Made by a program: the position numbers and the translations under genes
NCBI GenBank assembly: GCA_905234685.1
Contig: CAJOIR010000021.1
Location: forward strand, 1-57,538
Origin: Paludibacteraceae bacterium
Lineage (GTDB): Bacteria > Bacteroidota > Bacteroidia > Bacteroidales > Paludibacteraceae
DNA: 57,538 nucleotides
Direction: 5' to 3'
Shown: in pieces, positions 7,559 to 15,586 of the stretch
Numbering within the stretch: position 1 is the stretch's first letter
Layout of the letters: every line of letters begins with the position of its first letter
Notes under the pieces: generated by a model
What the model was told of the DNA's origin: nothing
Database searches by the model: none
Seen by the model: the letters and a program-made list of their open reading frames with translations, nothing else

Positions 7559-8926
7559 ATGAAGAAAGTAATCAAACTGAAACGTGGTTTGGACTTGTCT
7601 ATCACAGGTGCGGCGCAGCGGGAAACAGGCTCAATAATGCGCCCTGATGTGTATAACATAGTGCCGGATCACTTCGCCGGTATCACCCCAAAACTGGATG
7701 TGAGAGAAGGCGACAAGGTGAAAGCAGGTCAATCCCTGTTTCACGACAAGCAGTTTGCCCAGATGCGCTTTGCCTCACCCGTGTCAGGCAAGGTCCTTGC
7801 AATAAACCGCGGAGAGCGGCGCAAGATAATGAGCATCTCGATAGAGGCAGACAAAGAGACAGATTATCTGCAGTTTGAGCGCCACAACCTGTCAGAGATG
7901 ACAGGTGAAGAAGTAAAAGCACTGGTGCTTGAGGCTGGTATCTGGAGCTACATCAAGCAGCGTCCTTACGACTGCATCGCCAACCCTGCATCGGAGCCTA
8001 AGGCAGTGTTCATGTCATCGTTTGACAGCGCACCTCTTGCACCTGACTATGAGTATGTGCTTGCAGGTGAGACAACAGCATTGCAGGCAGGTATCAGTGC
8101 GCTGGCAAAGATGTCAGGCAAGGCAGTGAATGTAGGCGTGCGCTACGGTGCTCCCGCCACGATATTCCGCCACTTGAAAGATGCTGAGATAACTGAGTTT
8201 GCAGGTCCTCACCCTGCAGGTAACGTCGGAGTACAAATCAACCATGTGAATCCCGTGAACAAGGGCGAGGTTGTTTGGACGGTTAACATCCAGGACGTTG
8301 TAGTGTTGGGCAGACTGTTTACGAAAGGCATAGTGGATATGCAGAAACTGGTTGCTTTGACCGGTCCGCTTGTAGTGACACCAAAGTATTACAAGGTGTT
8401 GCCAGGCATGCCTGTAGAGAGCATATTCAAATGCAACTGTGAGAAGGGTCTGCCTGTACGTTACATAGCAGGCAACGTATTGTCAGGTCATCAGACAGGA
8501 CTTGACGAGATGATTTCGCCATACGACAACCAGTTCACCGCTATAGACGAAGGCAGCGAGACACACGAGTTCATGGGTTGGATAATGCCACGATTCTCGA
8601 CATTCAGCCAGAACAAGAGCGTGCCGTCGTCATTCATGCGTTGCCTGATGAAAGCTGAGCAGTTTGTCTGGGATGCAAGACTATTAGGCGGCAGAAGGGC
8701 GATGATAGTGAGCGGCGAATATGATAAGGTGTTCCCAATGGACATTTACCCCGAATATCTGCTGAAAGCTATGATAGCAGGCAATATCGACAGGATGGAG
8801 GCACTTGGCGCATACGAAGTGGCTCCGGAGGACTTCGCTCTTTGTGAGTTTGTCTGCACATCAAAGATGCCTGTTCAGGCGATAGTAAGGAAAGCATTAG
8901 ACAATATGAGAAAGGAGCTTGAATGA
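7559..8926 (+). CDS. nqrA: Na+-translocating NADH:quinone reductase subunit A
   Basis: This 455-residue protein is the soluble, membrane-associated subunit of the Na+-pumping NADH:ubiquinone/menaquinone oxidoreductase, which couples NADH oxidation to Na+ export. The start MKKVIKLKRGLDL, the early biotinyl-lipoyl-like strand region (KVKAGQSLF) and GLPVRYIAGNVLSG in the middle are family features, and length is normal for the family. It is first in nqrABCDE-trpS-nqrF and overlaps nqrB by four bases (ATGA at 8923-8926), indicating translational coupling. The promoter is at 7492-7499. Confidence 0.95.
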   Translation: MKKVIKLKRGLDLSITGAAQRETGSIMRPDVYNIVPDHFAGITPKLDVREGDKVKAGQSLFHDKQFAQMRFASPVSGKVLAINRGERRKIMSISIEADKETDYLQFERHNLSEMTGEEVKALVLEAGIWSYIKQRPYDCIANPASEPKAVFMSSFDSAPLAPDYEYVLAGETTALQAGISALAKMSGKAVNVGVRYGAPATIFRHLKDAEITEFAGPHPAGNVGVQINHVNPVNKGEVVWTVNIQDVVVLGRLFTKGIVDMQKLVALTGPLVVTPKYYKVLPGMPVESIFKCNCEKGLPVRYIAGNVLSGHQTGLDEMISPYDNQFTAIDEGSETHEFMGWIMPRFSTFSQNKSVPSSFMRCLMKAEQFVWDARLLGGRRAMIVSGEYDKVFPMDIYPEYLLKAMIAGNIDRMEALGAYEVAPEDFALCEFVCTSKMPVQAIVRKALDNMRKELE

Positions 8927-10152
8927 TGAAATGGTTATATAATATTGTAGAGAAGTTGCGTCCTCAGTTTGATGAGGGCGGCAAACTGCATGCACTGCAT
9001 TCTCTGTTCGATGGTTTTGACACGTTTCTGTTCACCCCGAACACAACATCTAAACGCGTTGGAGCACAGGTGCATGACGCTACTGACTCGAAACGCACGA
9101 TGATAGTCGTGGTAATGGCACTTGTTCCCGCCATGTTGTTCGGTATGTATAACATCGGTTATCAACACTTCCTTGCTACCGGCGAGATAGTAGTTGGCGG
9201 CCTGACATGGGCTTTGTTCTGGAAAGCTTTTGCCTTCGGTCTGCTTGCGCTGCTACCTTATATAATAGTAAGTTATGCCGTTGGTTTGGGCATTGAGTTC
9301 ACGGTAGCACAATGGAAGAAAGAAGAAATAGCCGAAGGATTTCTGGTGACAGGTTTTCTTATTCCGCTGATAGTGCCTGTTGACACTCCGCTGTGGATGG
9401 TGGCAATAGCAACTGCCTTTGCAGTAGTGTTTGCAAAGGAGATTTTCGGCGGCACAGGCTACAACATCTTCAATGTGGCATTGATAACACGTGCTTTTCT
9501 CTTCTTTGCCTACCCGACCAAGATGTCAGGCGACAAAGTGTTTGTACGCACAGAAGGCACTTGGGGCTGGGACAACGGACAGGCTCTTGTTGACGGTTTC
9601 TCGGGTGCAACACCACTAGGACAGATTGCAACAGCGGGTGATCCGACAATAGCTGTCACCAATACCGTAGGCGAGCCCATCACTCTGCTCGGAGCAATGA
9701 ACGGACTCTACCCCGGCTCAGTAGGCGAGACTTGCGTATGGGCAATACTCCTTGGCGCATGTCTGCTGCTGATGACAGGCGTGGCAAGTTGGAAGACGAT
9801 GCTGAGCATTTTTGTAGGCGGTGGTCTGATGGCATGGATATTCAACATATCAGGTATTGACAATGCTGCAGCCAACACACCGTGGTATATGCACCTCGCA
9901 CTCGGCGGGTTCGCCTTTGGTGCAGTGTTTATGGCTACAGACCCCGTGACCTCTGCACGCACAGAATGCGGCAAGTGGATTTATGGATTCCTCATCGGTG
10001 TGATGGCAATAACCATCCGTGTGCTCAACCCTGGTTATCCGGAGGGCATGATGCTCGCCATACTGCTGATGAATGCCTTTGCTCCGCTTATTGACTGGTG
10101 CGTAGTGCAAAGTAATATACGCAAGAGAATGAAACGTGCAACCGTTAAATAA
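8923..10152 (+). CDS. nqrB: Na+-translocating NADH:quinone reductase subunit B
   Basis: A 409-residue integral membrane subunit with about ten hydrophobic segments. The motif GFSGATPLG (Thr near residue 230) is the SGAT site to which FMN is covalently attached by a phosphoester bond. Family knowledge: attachment needs the flavin transferase ApbE, which is not encoded in this window. Two adjacent ATG codons begin the frame at 8923, overlapping the nqrA stop. It is followed nine bases later by nqrC, the other covalent FMN subunit. Confidence 0.95.
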   Translation: MMKWLYNIVEKLRPQFDEGGKLHALHSLFDGFDTFLFTPNTTSKRVGAQVHDATDSKRTMIVVVMALVPAMLFGMYNIGYQHFLATGEIVVGGLTWALFWKAFAFGLLALLPYIIVSYAVGLGIEFTVAQWKKEEIAEGFLVTGFLIPLIVPVDTPLWMVAIATAFAVVFAKEIFGGTGYNIFNVALITRAFLFFAYPTKMSGDKVFVRTEGTWGWDNGQALVDGFSGATPLGQIATAGDPTIAVTNTVGEPITLLGAMNGLYPGSVGETCVWAILLGACLLLMTGVASWKTMLSIFVGGGLMAWIFNISGIDNAAANTPWYMHLALGGFAFGAVFMATDPVTSARTECGKWIYGFLIGVMAITIRVLNPGYPEGMMLAILLMNAFAPLIDWCVVQSNIRKRMKRATVK

Positions 10153-10161
10153 CAGTAGATT

Positions 10162-10836
10162 ATGAAACTTAACACAAACAGTAATGTTTACACGATAATC
10201 TACGCAACGGTTATCGTGGTAATTGTAGCTCTGTTGCTTGCTGTAGTATCTTCATCGCTGAAGCCGAAACAGCAGGCAAACGTTGAGCTTGACAGAAAGA
10301 AACAGGTGCTGTCGTCGCTCAACCTCGACCTGAAAGGTCAGGATGCAGACGCTTTGTATGCAAAACTTATACAGGAGCAGGAAACCGACGGCAAGACCTT
10401 TTATGTAGCCACCCTTGAAGACGGCACAAAGAAGTTCATCATCCCGATGAACGGAGCCGGTCTATGGGGTGCCATCTGGGGCTATATGGCTCTTGATGAG
10501 GATAAAAACACCATATATGGCACATACTTCAACCATGCATCGGAGACTCCGGGTCTTGGTGGAGAAATCACCACACGCTATTTCCAGACTCGCTTCAACG
10601 AGAAACATATAGCAGGCGAAAACGGCTATGCTGTGGAAATAGTAAAAGGTGATGCCGAAGGTGAACAAGTGCAGGCTATCTCAGGTGCAACCATAACCTC
10701 GAAAGGTGTGGAGACCATGATTAACCTGACTCTGGCAGAATATGCTGACTTCTTAGGCGAAGCAGTTGCTACTGAGATTCCTGAAGCAACAGAAACCGCT
10801 GAAAGTGTTGAACCTGTAAATGAGGAGGAAAATTAA
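10162..10836 (+). CDS. nqrC: Na+-translocating NADH:quinone reductase subunit C
   Basis: A 224-residue protein with one N-terminal membrane helix (about residues 10-30) and an FMN-binding domain on the outer face. ISGATITSKGVETM near residues 173-186 is the covalent FMN site, with the attachment Thr near 177. The C-terminal 25 residues form an acidic Glu/Ala-rich tail (ATEIPEATETAESVEP) that looks like an unstructured extension. The stop at 10834-10836 is one base before the nqrD ATG, and GAGGAGG in its last codons may act as a ribosome-binding site for nqrD. Confidence 0.94.
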   Translation: MKLNTNSNVYTIIYATVIVVIVALLLAVVSSSLKPKQQANVELDRKKQVLSSLNLDLKGQDADALYAKLIQEQETDGKTFYVATLEDGTKKFIIPMNGAGLWGAIWGYMALDEDKNTIYGTYFNHASETPGLGGEITTRYFQTRFNEKHIAGENGYAVEIVKGDAEGEQVQAISGATITSKGVETMINLTLAEYADFLGEAVATEIPEATETAESVEPVNEEEN

Positions 10837-10837
10837 T

Positions 10838-11461
10838 ATGGCACTATCACAGAAAACAAAAGAGACCCTTCTTGGTCCTCTCAGCGCAAACAACCCCGTT
10901 ATCGTACAGGTTCTGGGTATATGTTCTGCTCTTGCAGTCACTGTGCAACTTAAACCCGCACTGGTGATGGGTATTGCCGTCACTATAATTGTGGCAATGG
11001 CTAATGTAGTTATCTCGCTGCTCCGAAAGACAATTCCGATGCGTATCCGTATCATCGTGCAACTGGTAGTAGTAGCAGCATTGGTAACAATAGTGAATGA
11101 GGTTCTGAAAGCCTTCGCATACGACGTGTCTGTACAGTTGTCGGTTTATACAGGTCTTATTATTACCAACTGTATTCTAATGGGTCGCCTGGAGGCATTC
11201 GCAATGTCGAATTCGGTAGGAGATTCACTGCTTGACGGTCTCGGCAACGGACTCGGATATGCCATCATACTGGTTATTGTGGCTTTCTTCCGCGAACTGC
11301 TTGGCAGTGGCTCACTGCTCGGCTTCCAAGTGATACCACAGTGGTGCTATGAGCACGGCTATGTAAACAACGGTATGATGATGATGCCCGCAATGGCACT
11401 TATACTTGTAGGCTGCATCATCTGGGTACACAGAAGTATTAACAAAGAAGAGAAGAAATAA
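10838..11461 (+). CDS. nqrD: Na+-translocating NADH:quinone reductase subunit D
   Basis: A 207-residue, six-helix inner-membrane subunit related to NqrE and to RnfA/E. NPVIVQVLGICSALAVT near residues 21-37 and ITNCILMGRLEAFA are conserved; the Cys in each motif belongs to the intramembrane iron site shared with NqrE. The ATG at 10838 is preferred over an upstream in-frame ATG at 10820, which lies inside nqrC, because MALSQKTKETLLGPL is the usual family start. It is followed three bases later by nqrE. Confidence 0.94.
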   Translation: MALSQKTKETLLGPLSANNPVIVQVLGICSALAVTVQLKPALVMGIAVTIIVAMANVVISLLRKTIPMRIRIIVQLVVVAALVTIVNEVLKAFAYDVSVQLSVYTGLIITNCILMGRLEAFAMSNSVGDSLLDGLGNGLGYAIILVIVAFFRELLGSGSLLGFQVIPQWCYEHGYVNNGMMMMPAMALILVGCIIWVHRSINKEEKK

Positions 11462-11464
11462 GTT

Positions 11465-12094
11465 ATGGAACATGCAATAAGTTTATTTGTCAGAAGCATC
11501 TTTGCTGACAACATGATTTTCGCCTACTTCCTTGGTATGTGTTCATATCTGGCAGTATCGAAAGATGTGAAAACAAGTGCAGGTCTGGGCGTAGCGGTCA
11601 CTTTTGTATTGTTGGTGACACTGCCGGTCAACTACCTGCTGCAGGTCTATGTGCTCGGTCCGAACTGTCTTGTTGAGGGTGTTGACCTGAGTTATCTGAG
11701 TTTCATTCTCTTCATAGCCGTAATTGCCGCTATTGTACAAATAGTAGAGATGATAGTAGAGAAGTTCTCGCCAAGCCTTTATGCTTCGCTCGGTATCTTC
11801 CTGCCACTTATAGCAGTGAACTGCGCCATCATGGGCGCATCGCTCTTCATGCAACAGCGTGTAGGTCTTGAGGCTACCGACCCGAAAGCTATAACATCAA
11901 TAGGTGACTCATTGATGTATGCACTCGGAAGCGGTATTGGTTGGTTCCTTGCTATCGTATGCCTTGCAGGAATACGTGAGAAGATGGAATACAACGATGT
12001 GCCCAAACCTTTGCAGGGACTCGGTATAACCTTTATCACTGTAGGCTTGATGGCAATGGCATTCATGTGCTTCAGCGGTATAAACATCGGATAA
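11465..12094 (+). CDS. nqrE: Na+-translocating NADH:quinone reductase subunit E
   Basis: A 209-residue, six-helix membrane subunit. Its start [20 protein letters not shown] and the motif [12 protein letters not shown] match NqrE. With NqrD it forms the inverted-topology pair whose Cys residues hold an iron centre between NqrF and NqrC in the electron path. It sits three bases after nqrD. Unusually, the next gene nine bases on is trpS rather than nqrF. Confidence 0.94.
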   Translation: MEHAISLFVRSIFADNMIFAYFLGMCSYLAVSKDVKTSAGLGVAVTFVLLVTLPVNYLLQVYVLGPNCLVEGVDLSYLSFILFIAVIAAIVQIVEMIVEKFSPSLYASLGIFLPLIAVNCAIMGASLFMQQRVGLEATDPKAITSIGDSLMYALGSGIGWFLAIVCLAGIREKMEYNDVPKPLQGLGITFITVGLMAMAFMCFSGINIG

Positions 12095-12103
12095 GGGGCG
12101 CAT

Positions 12104-13201
12104 ATGGCAAAGAAGAAAGTAATACTGACTGGTGACAGACCAACAGGCAGACTGCATATCGGTCATTATGTAGGGTCGCTCCGCCGTCGTGTGGAACTGC
12201 AAAACGACCCTTCATACGACAAGATATTCATTATGATTGCCGATGCCCAGGCACTGACTGACAATGCCGACAACCCGGAGAAACTGCGTCAGAATGTTCT
12301 TGAAGTGGCACTCGACTATCTGGCTGCAGGTCTTGACCCTCAGAAAGTTAACATATTCATTCAGAGCGAGGTACCCGAACTGACGGAGTTGGCGTTCTAT
12401 TTCATGAACCTGACCACCGTGAGCCGCGTACAGCGTAACCCGACTGTAAAGACAGAGATACAGATGCGAAACTTCGAGGCTAACATCCCTCTTGGTTTCT
12501 TCTGCTACCCTGTCAGTCAGGCTGCCGACATAACACTTTTTCATGGCACTGTAGTTCCGGTAGGTGAAGACCAGAAGCCGATGATTGAACTCACAAACGA
12601 GATAGTTCGCCGATTCAACAACACCTATGGTGAGGTGCTTGACGAGTGCGAGTTGATGCTTCCTGACAATCAGGTATGTATGCGACTGCCAGGCATCGAC
12701 GGCAAGGCAAAGATGTCGAAGTCACTTGGGAATTGCATATACCTGAGCGACACGGCTGAAGAGGTGGAAAAGAAAATCAAGAGCATGTACACTGACCCGA
12801 CACACTTGAGAGTCACCGATCCAGGTCACCTCGAAGGCAATGCCGTGTTTACATACCTTGATGCCTTCTGCCGTGATGAGCATTTTGCCGCTTACTGGCC
12901 TGAATACAAGAACCTGCAGGAACTGAAAGACCACTATACCGCAGGTGGACTCGGCGACATGAAGTGCAAGATGTTCCTCTGCAAGATTATGCAGGAACTG
13001 CTTGAGCCTATACGCGAACGCCGTCATTACTGGGAACAGCATATACCTGAAGTGTATGAGATTCTGAGAAAAGGCACCGAGGTTGCACGTGCTCAAGGAA
13101 GACAAACCATGCAGGAAGTGCGTGCAGCAATGCGCATCAACTATCTTGATGACAAACAGTTGCAAGAGGCTCAGATGCAGAAATACACACGCGCTGAATA
13201 G
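12104..13201 (+). CDS. trpS: Tryptophanyl-tRNA synthetase
   Basis: A 365-residue class I aminoacyl-tRNA synthetase that charges tRNA-Trp. The HIGH motif reads LHIGHY within RPTGRLHIGHYVGS (residues 13-26) and the KMSKS motif AKMSKSLGN is near residue 206. QAADITLFHGTVVPVGEDQ in the middle matches the Trp/ATP pocket region. Length is slightly above the compact bacterial enzymes. It lies between nqrE (nine-base gap) and nqrF (25-base gap) on the same strand with no visible promoter or terminator, so it is almost certainly part of the nqr transcript. Confidence 0.95.
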   Translation: MAKKKVILTGDRPTGRLHIGHYVGSLRRRVELQNDPSYDKIFIMIADAQALTDNADNPEKLRQNVLEVALDYLAAGLDPQKVNIFIQSEVPELTELAFYFMNLTTVSRVQRNPTVKTEIQMRNFEANIPLGFFCYPVSQAADITLFHGTVVPVGEDQKPMIELTNEIVRRFNNTYGEVLDECELMLPDNQVCMRLPGIDGKAKMSKSLGNCIYLSDTAEEVEKKIKSMYTDPTHLRVTDPGHLEGNAVFTYLDAFCRDEHFAAYWPEYKNLQELKDHYTAGGLGDMKCKMFLCKIMQELLEPIRERRHYWEQHIPEVYEILRKGTEVARAQGRQTMQEVRAAMRINYLDDKQLQEAQMQKYTRAE

Positions 13202-13226
13202 ACAGATAACAATAGAATAACATAAT

Positions 13227-14498
13227 ATGAATACAACAGCAATTCTTTTGAGTATAGGAGTTTTCCTTGGTGTTATACTCCTGCTCGTAGTCGTGTTGCT
13301 CGTGGCTAAGAGATACCTCGTTGCGAGCGGCAATGTACAGATCACCGTCAATGGTGACAAGAAATATGATGTGCCTGCCGGTGGCACTCTGCTCAGCACC
13401 ATGGCTGAAGCAGGTGTATTCCTGCCTTCTGCATGCGGCGGTAAGGGCAGTTGCGGACAGTGCAAATGTCAGGTGTTGGAAGGTGGCGGTGAGATACTGC
13501 CTACTGAGACTGTGCATTTCACCAGAAAGCAACAGAAAGACCATTGGCGTCTTGGTTGCCAGGTGAAAGTGAAACAAGACCTCTCTATTAAAGTACCAGA
13601 GTCAGTTCTCGGAGTAAAGGAATGGGAGTGCACAGTTATCTCTAACAAGAACGTAGCATCGTTCATCAAGGAATTTAAGGTGCAGTTGCCTCCTGGAGAG
13701 CACATGGACTTCATTCCTGGTTCTTATGCTCAAATTAAGATTCCTACCTATGACATTTGGTATAAGGACTTTGACCGCGACCTTATCGGCGGCCTCTATG
13801 TGCCTGCATGGGAGAAGTTCGGAATCTTTGGTCTGCACCAAAAGAACGACACACCCACTATACGTGCCTACTCTATGGCAAACTACCCTGACGAAGGTGA
13901 CATCATCACTCTTACTGTGCGTATTGCCACCCCACCCTTCAAACCGAAAGAGCAAGGCCCTGGATTCATGGATGTGCCTTGCGGTATAGCATCAACTTAT
14001 ATCTTCTCACTCAAACCGGGTGACAAGGTGATGATGAGTGGTCCTTACGGTGATTTCCACCCTGTATTCAACTCGAAGAAAGAGATGATATGGGTAGGTG
14101 GTGGTGCCGGCATGGCGCCGCTACGTGCTCAGATTATGCACATGCTGAAGACACTACACACACGCGACCGCGAGATGCACTATTTCTATGGCGCACGCGC
14201 TATTGACGAAGTGTTCTTCATGGAGGACTTCCTCGAGTTGGAGAAAGAGTATCCCAATTTCCATTTCCACTTAGCATTAGACCGTCCGGACCCGAAGGCA
14301 GATGCTCTTGGCGTGAAATACACTCCGGGATTCATTGCACCTGTTATGGGCGACACTTACCTCAAGCAGCATGAAGCACCCGAAGACGTTGAGTACTACC
14401 TCTGTGGACCTCCGATGATGGCAAAGACTGTGCTTGACCTTCTCCACTCGCTCGGTGTGGAAGACCAGGACATCCGCTTCGATAACTTCGGAGGGTAA
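13227..14498 (+). CDS. nqrF: Na+-translocating NADH:quinone reductase subunit F
   Basis: A 423-residue NADH-oxidising subunit. One N-terminal membrane helix (5-27) leads to a 2Fe-2S ferredoxin domain with Cys70, Cys76, Cys79 and Cys111. An FAD-binding domain with IRAYSMANYP and an NADH-binding domain with WVGGGAGMAPLRAQ and YYLCGPPMMA follow, ending in IRFDNFGG. It takes electrons from NADH through FAD to the iron-sulfur centre. It is separated from nqrE by trpS but ends the operon: a strong terminator follows at 14533-14571. Confidence 0.95.
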   Translation: MNTTAILLSIGVFLGVILLLVVVLLVAKRYLVASGNVQITVNGDKKYDVPAGGTLLSTMAEAGVFLPSACGGKGSCGQCKCQVLEGGGEILPTETVHFTRKQQKDHWRLGCQVKVKQDLSIKVPESVLGVKEWECTVISNKNVASFIKEFKVQLPPGEHMDFIPGSYAQIKIPTYDIWYKDFDRDLIGGLYVPAWEKFGIFGLHQKNDTPTIRAYSMANYPDEGDIITLTVRIATPPFKPKEQGPGFMDVPCGIASTYIFSLKPGDKVMMSGPYGDFHPVFNSKKEMIWVGGGAGMAPLRAQIMHMLKTLHTRDREMHYFYGARAIDEVFFMEDFLELEKEYPNFHFHLALDRPDPKADALGVKYTPGFIAPVMGDTYLKQHEAPEDVEYYLCGPPMMAKTVLDLLHSLGVEDQDIRFDNFGG

Positions 14499-14532
14499 TA
14501 GAGTCTCTTCGACAATCAATAACAATTACTCA

Positions 14533-14571
14533 AGGCGGTATCCGTTCATCATACGGATACTGCCTTTTTTT
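14533..14571 (+). terminator. Intrinsic terminator after nqrF
   Basis: The left arm AGGCGGTATCCG pairs with CGGATACTGCCT (one G-U pair), with a nine-base loop and a run of seven T. It stands 34 bases after the nqrF stop. Confidence 0.88.
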
Positions 14572-14591
14572 CTACATATACCACTATAAAT

Positions 14592-14646
14592 TTATTGGGT
14601 GATTATTGGGTGATTATTGGGTGGTTATTGGGTGGTTATTGGGTGA
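14592..14646. repeat. Five tandem 11-bp units (TTATTGGGTGA/G)
   Basis: Five consecutive 11-mers start at 14592, 14603, 14614, 14625 and 14636. Units 1, 2 and 5 end in GA; units 3 and 4 end in GG. The array lies between the nqr terminator and a hairpin beyond it, in a convergent intergenic space of 292 bases that otherwise shows nothing coding. Confidence 0.95.
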
Positions 14647-14724
14647 TTCCTTATATTTCAAACTAATCCTACCATGCCACAAGGGAGATGTCCGAAGAAG
14701 AGAACAAAAGAAACAGATACAACA

Positions 14725-14753
14725 GAGGCATATAGAACTGAACTATATGCCTC
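14725..14753 (-). terminator. Perfect 11-bp hairpin, probable terminator of the nitroreductase-like gene
   Basis: GAGGCATATAG and CTATATGCCTC pair perfectly around a seven-base loop. On the minus strand it stands 38 bases past the stop at 14792 and is followed by moderately T-rich sequence. Confidence 0.5.
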
Positions 14754-14791
14754 TCTGCTATATATTGGTTAATTTATTGTGAGCTGCCGTT

Positions 14792-15388
14792 TTACCAACG
14801 GTTATAGTGAATGTTTTCCTCTTTGTATTTATCTTTCACTGCTAGTGATTCTGCAGGGTAACCAACAGGTATGATGCATAGAGGAATTATGTTCTCAGGC
14901 AAGCCAAGGAGTGATGCAGCCTCTAAGGCACGCGCCTGAATCGGCGTGAGACCTGTCCAGACTGCTCCAAGTCCCATGCTGTGTGCAGCAAGGAGAAGGT
15001 TCTCCACCGCGGCCGATACATCCTGAATCCAGTAGTCCTGAGCCTCTCCTTCGAGTGCCTTAGTGAGGTCTCCGCAAGGCACTATGGCAACCTGAGCGCC
15101 ATTCTGTACTCGCGAGTTAGGGAACTGCTCGCCAATTTTCTTCAAGAGGTCGGCATCGTCAACAACAAGGAATGCCCAAGGTTGTTTGTTGACGGCAGAA
15201 GGAGCCGCCATAGCAGCACGGAGGAGAATGTCAATCTGCTCAGCAGACGGCTTTTCGGTTGTGAACTGACGCACTGAGACACGCGTCATGATAGTGTTAA
15301 GAGTCTGATTGTCATTCATAGTCTTGTTGTTTGAGTTGCAGGAAGCGAGCATGAAAGCGGCTACTGCGATGGTGAATATTTTACGCAT
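14792..15388 (-). CDS. Nitroreductase-family lipoprotein
   Basis: A 198-residue protein: signal peptide MRKIFTIAVAAFM, then lipobox LASC (Cys near residue 16), then an FMN-dependent nitroreductase fold with RVSVRQF, AAPSAVNKQPW, AVENLLLAAHSMGLGAVW and GLPENIIPLCIIPVGYP. Such enzymes reduce nitro compounds or quinones with NAD(P)H in the cytoplasm, so a lipid-anchored exported form is notable, though Bacteroidetes do encode them. The frame extends to 15427, but the minus promoter element at 15414-15421 excludes that start. Confidence 0.85.
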   Translation of the reverse strand: MRKIFTIAVAAFMLASCNSNNKTMNDNQTLNTIMTRVSVRQFTTEKPSAEQIDILLRAAMAAPSAVNKQPWAFLVVDDADLLKKIGEQFPNSRVQNGAQVAIVPCGDLTKALEGEAQDYWIQDVSAAVENLLLAAHSMGLGAVWTGLTPIQARALEAASLLGLPENIIPLCIIPVGYPAESLAVKDKYKEENIHYNRW

Positions 15389-15413
15389 ATAAATAATTGT
15401 GAGAATACGGTTA

Positions 15414-15444
15414 CAAAAGTAAAACAATCATTCTAAATGTGCAA
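15414..15444 (-). promoter_or_regulatory. Promoter of the nitroreductase-like lipoprotein gene
   Basis: On the minus strand TTG (15444-15442), a 20-base spacer, then TACTTTTG (15421-15414), 25 bases before the ATG at 15388. Confidence 0.65.
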
Positions 15445-15467
15445 CAGGAAAATTTTAGACCGGAATA

Positions 15468-15499
15468 TTTGGTTATATAGAGAAAATGTTGTAAATTTG
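15468..15499 (+). promoter_or_regulatory. Promoter of the 15587-20248 lipoprotein/OmpA genes
   Basis: TTTG at 15468-15471, a 20-base spacer, then TAAATTTG at 15492-15499. This is an exact Bacteroidetes-type promoter, 87 bases before the ATG. The leader also carries a 12-bp direct repeat at 15558-15581. Confidence 0.75.
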
Positions 15500-15557
15500 T
15501 GCGCTGAAAGTATGCGCGTGTGTACGCACGTGATTTATTTAATCAGACTGCAGACAT

Positions 15558-15581
15558 ACATACTATAATACATACTATAAT
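15558..15581. repeat. Tandem duplicate of the 12-mer ACATACTATAAT
   Basis: Two perfect adjacent copies (15558-15569 and 15570-15581) lie in the leader, five bases before the ATG of the unknown lipoprotein. Copy-number change would alter the leader next to the start codon. Confidence 0.9.
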
Positions 15582-15586
15582 AAACA

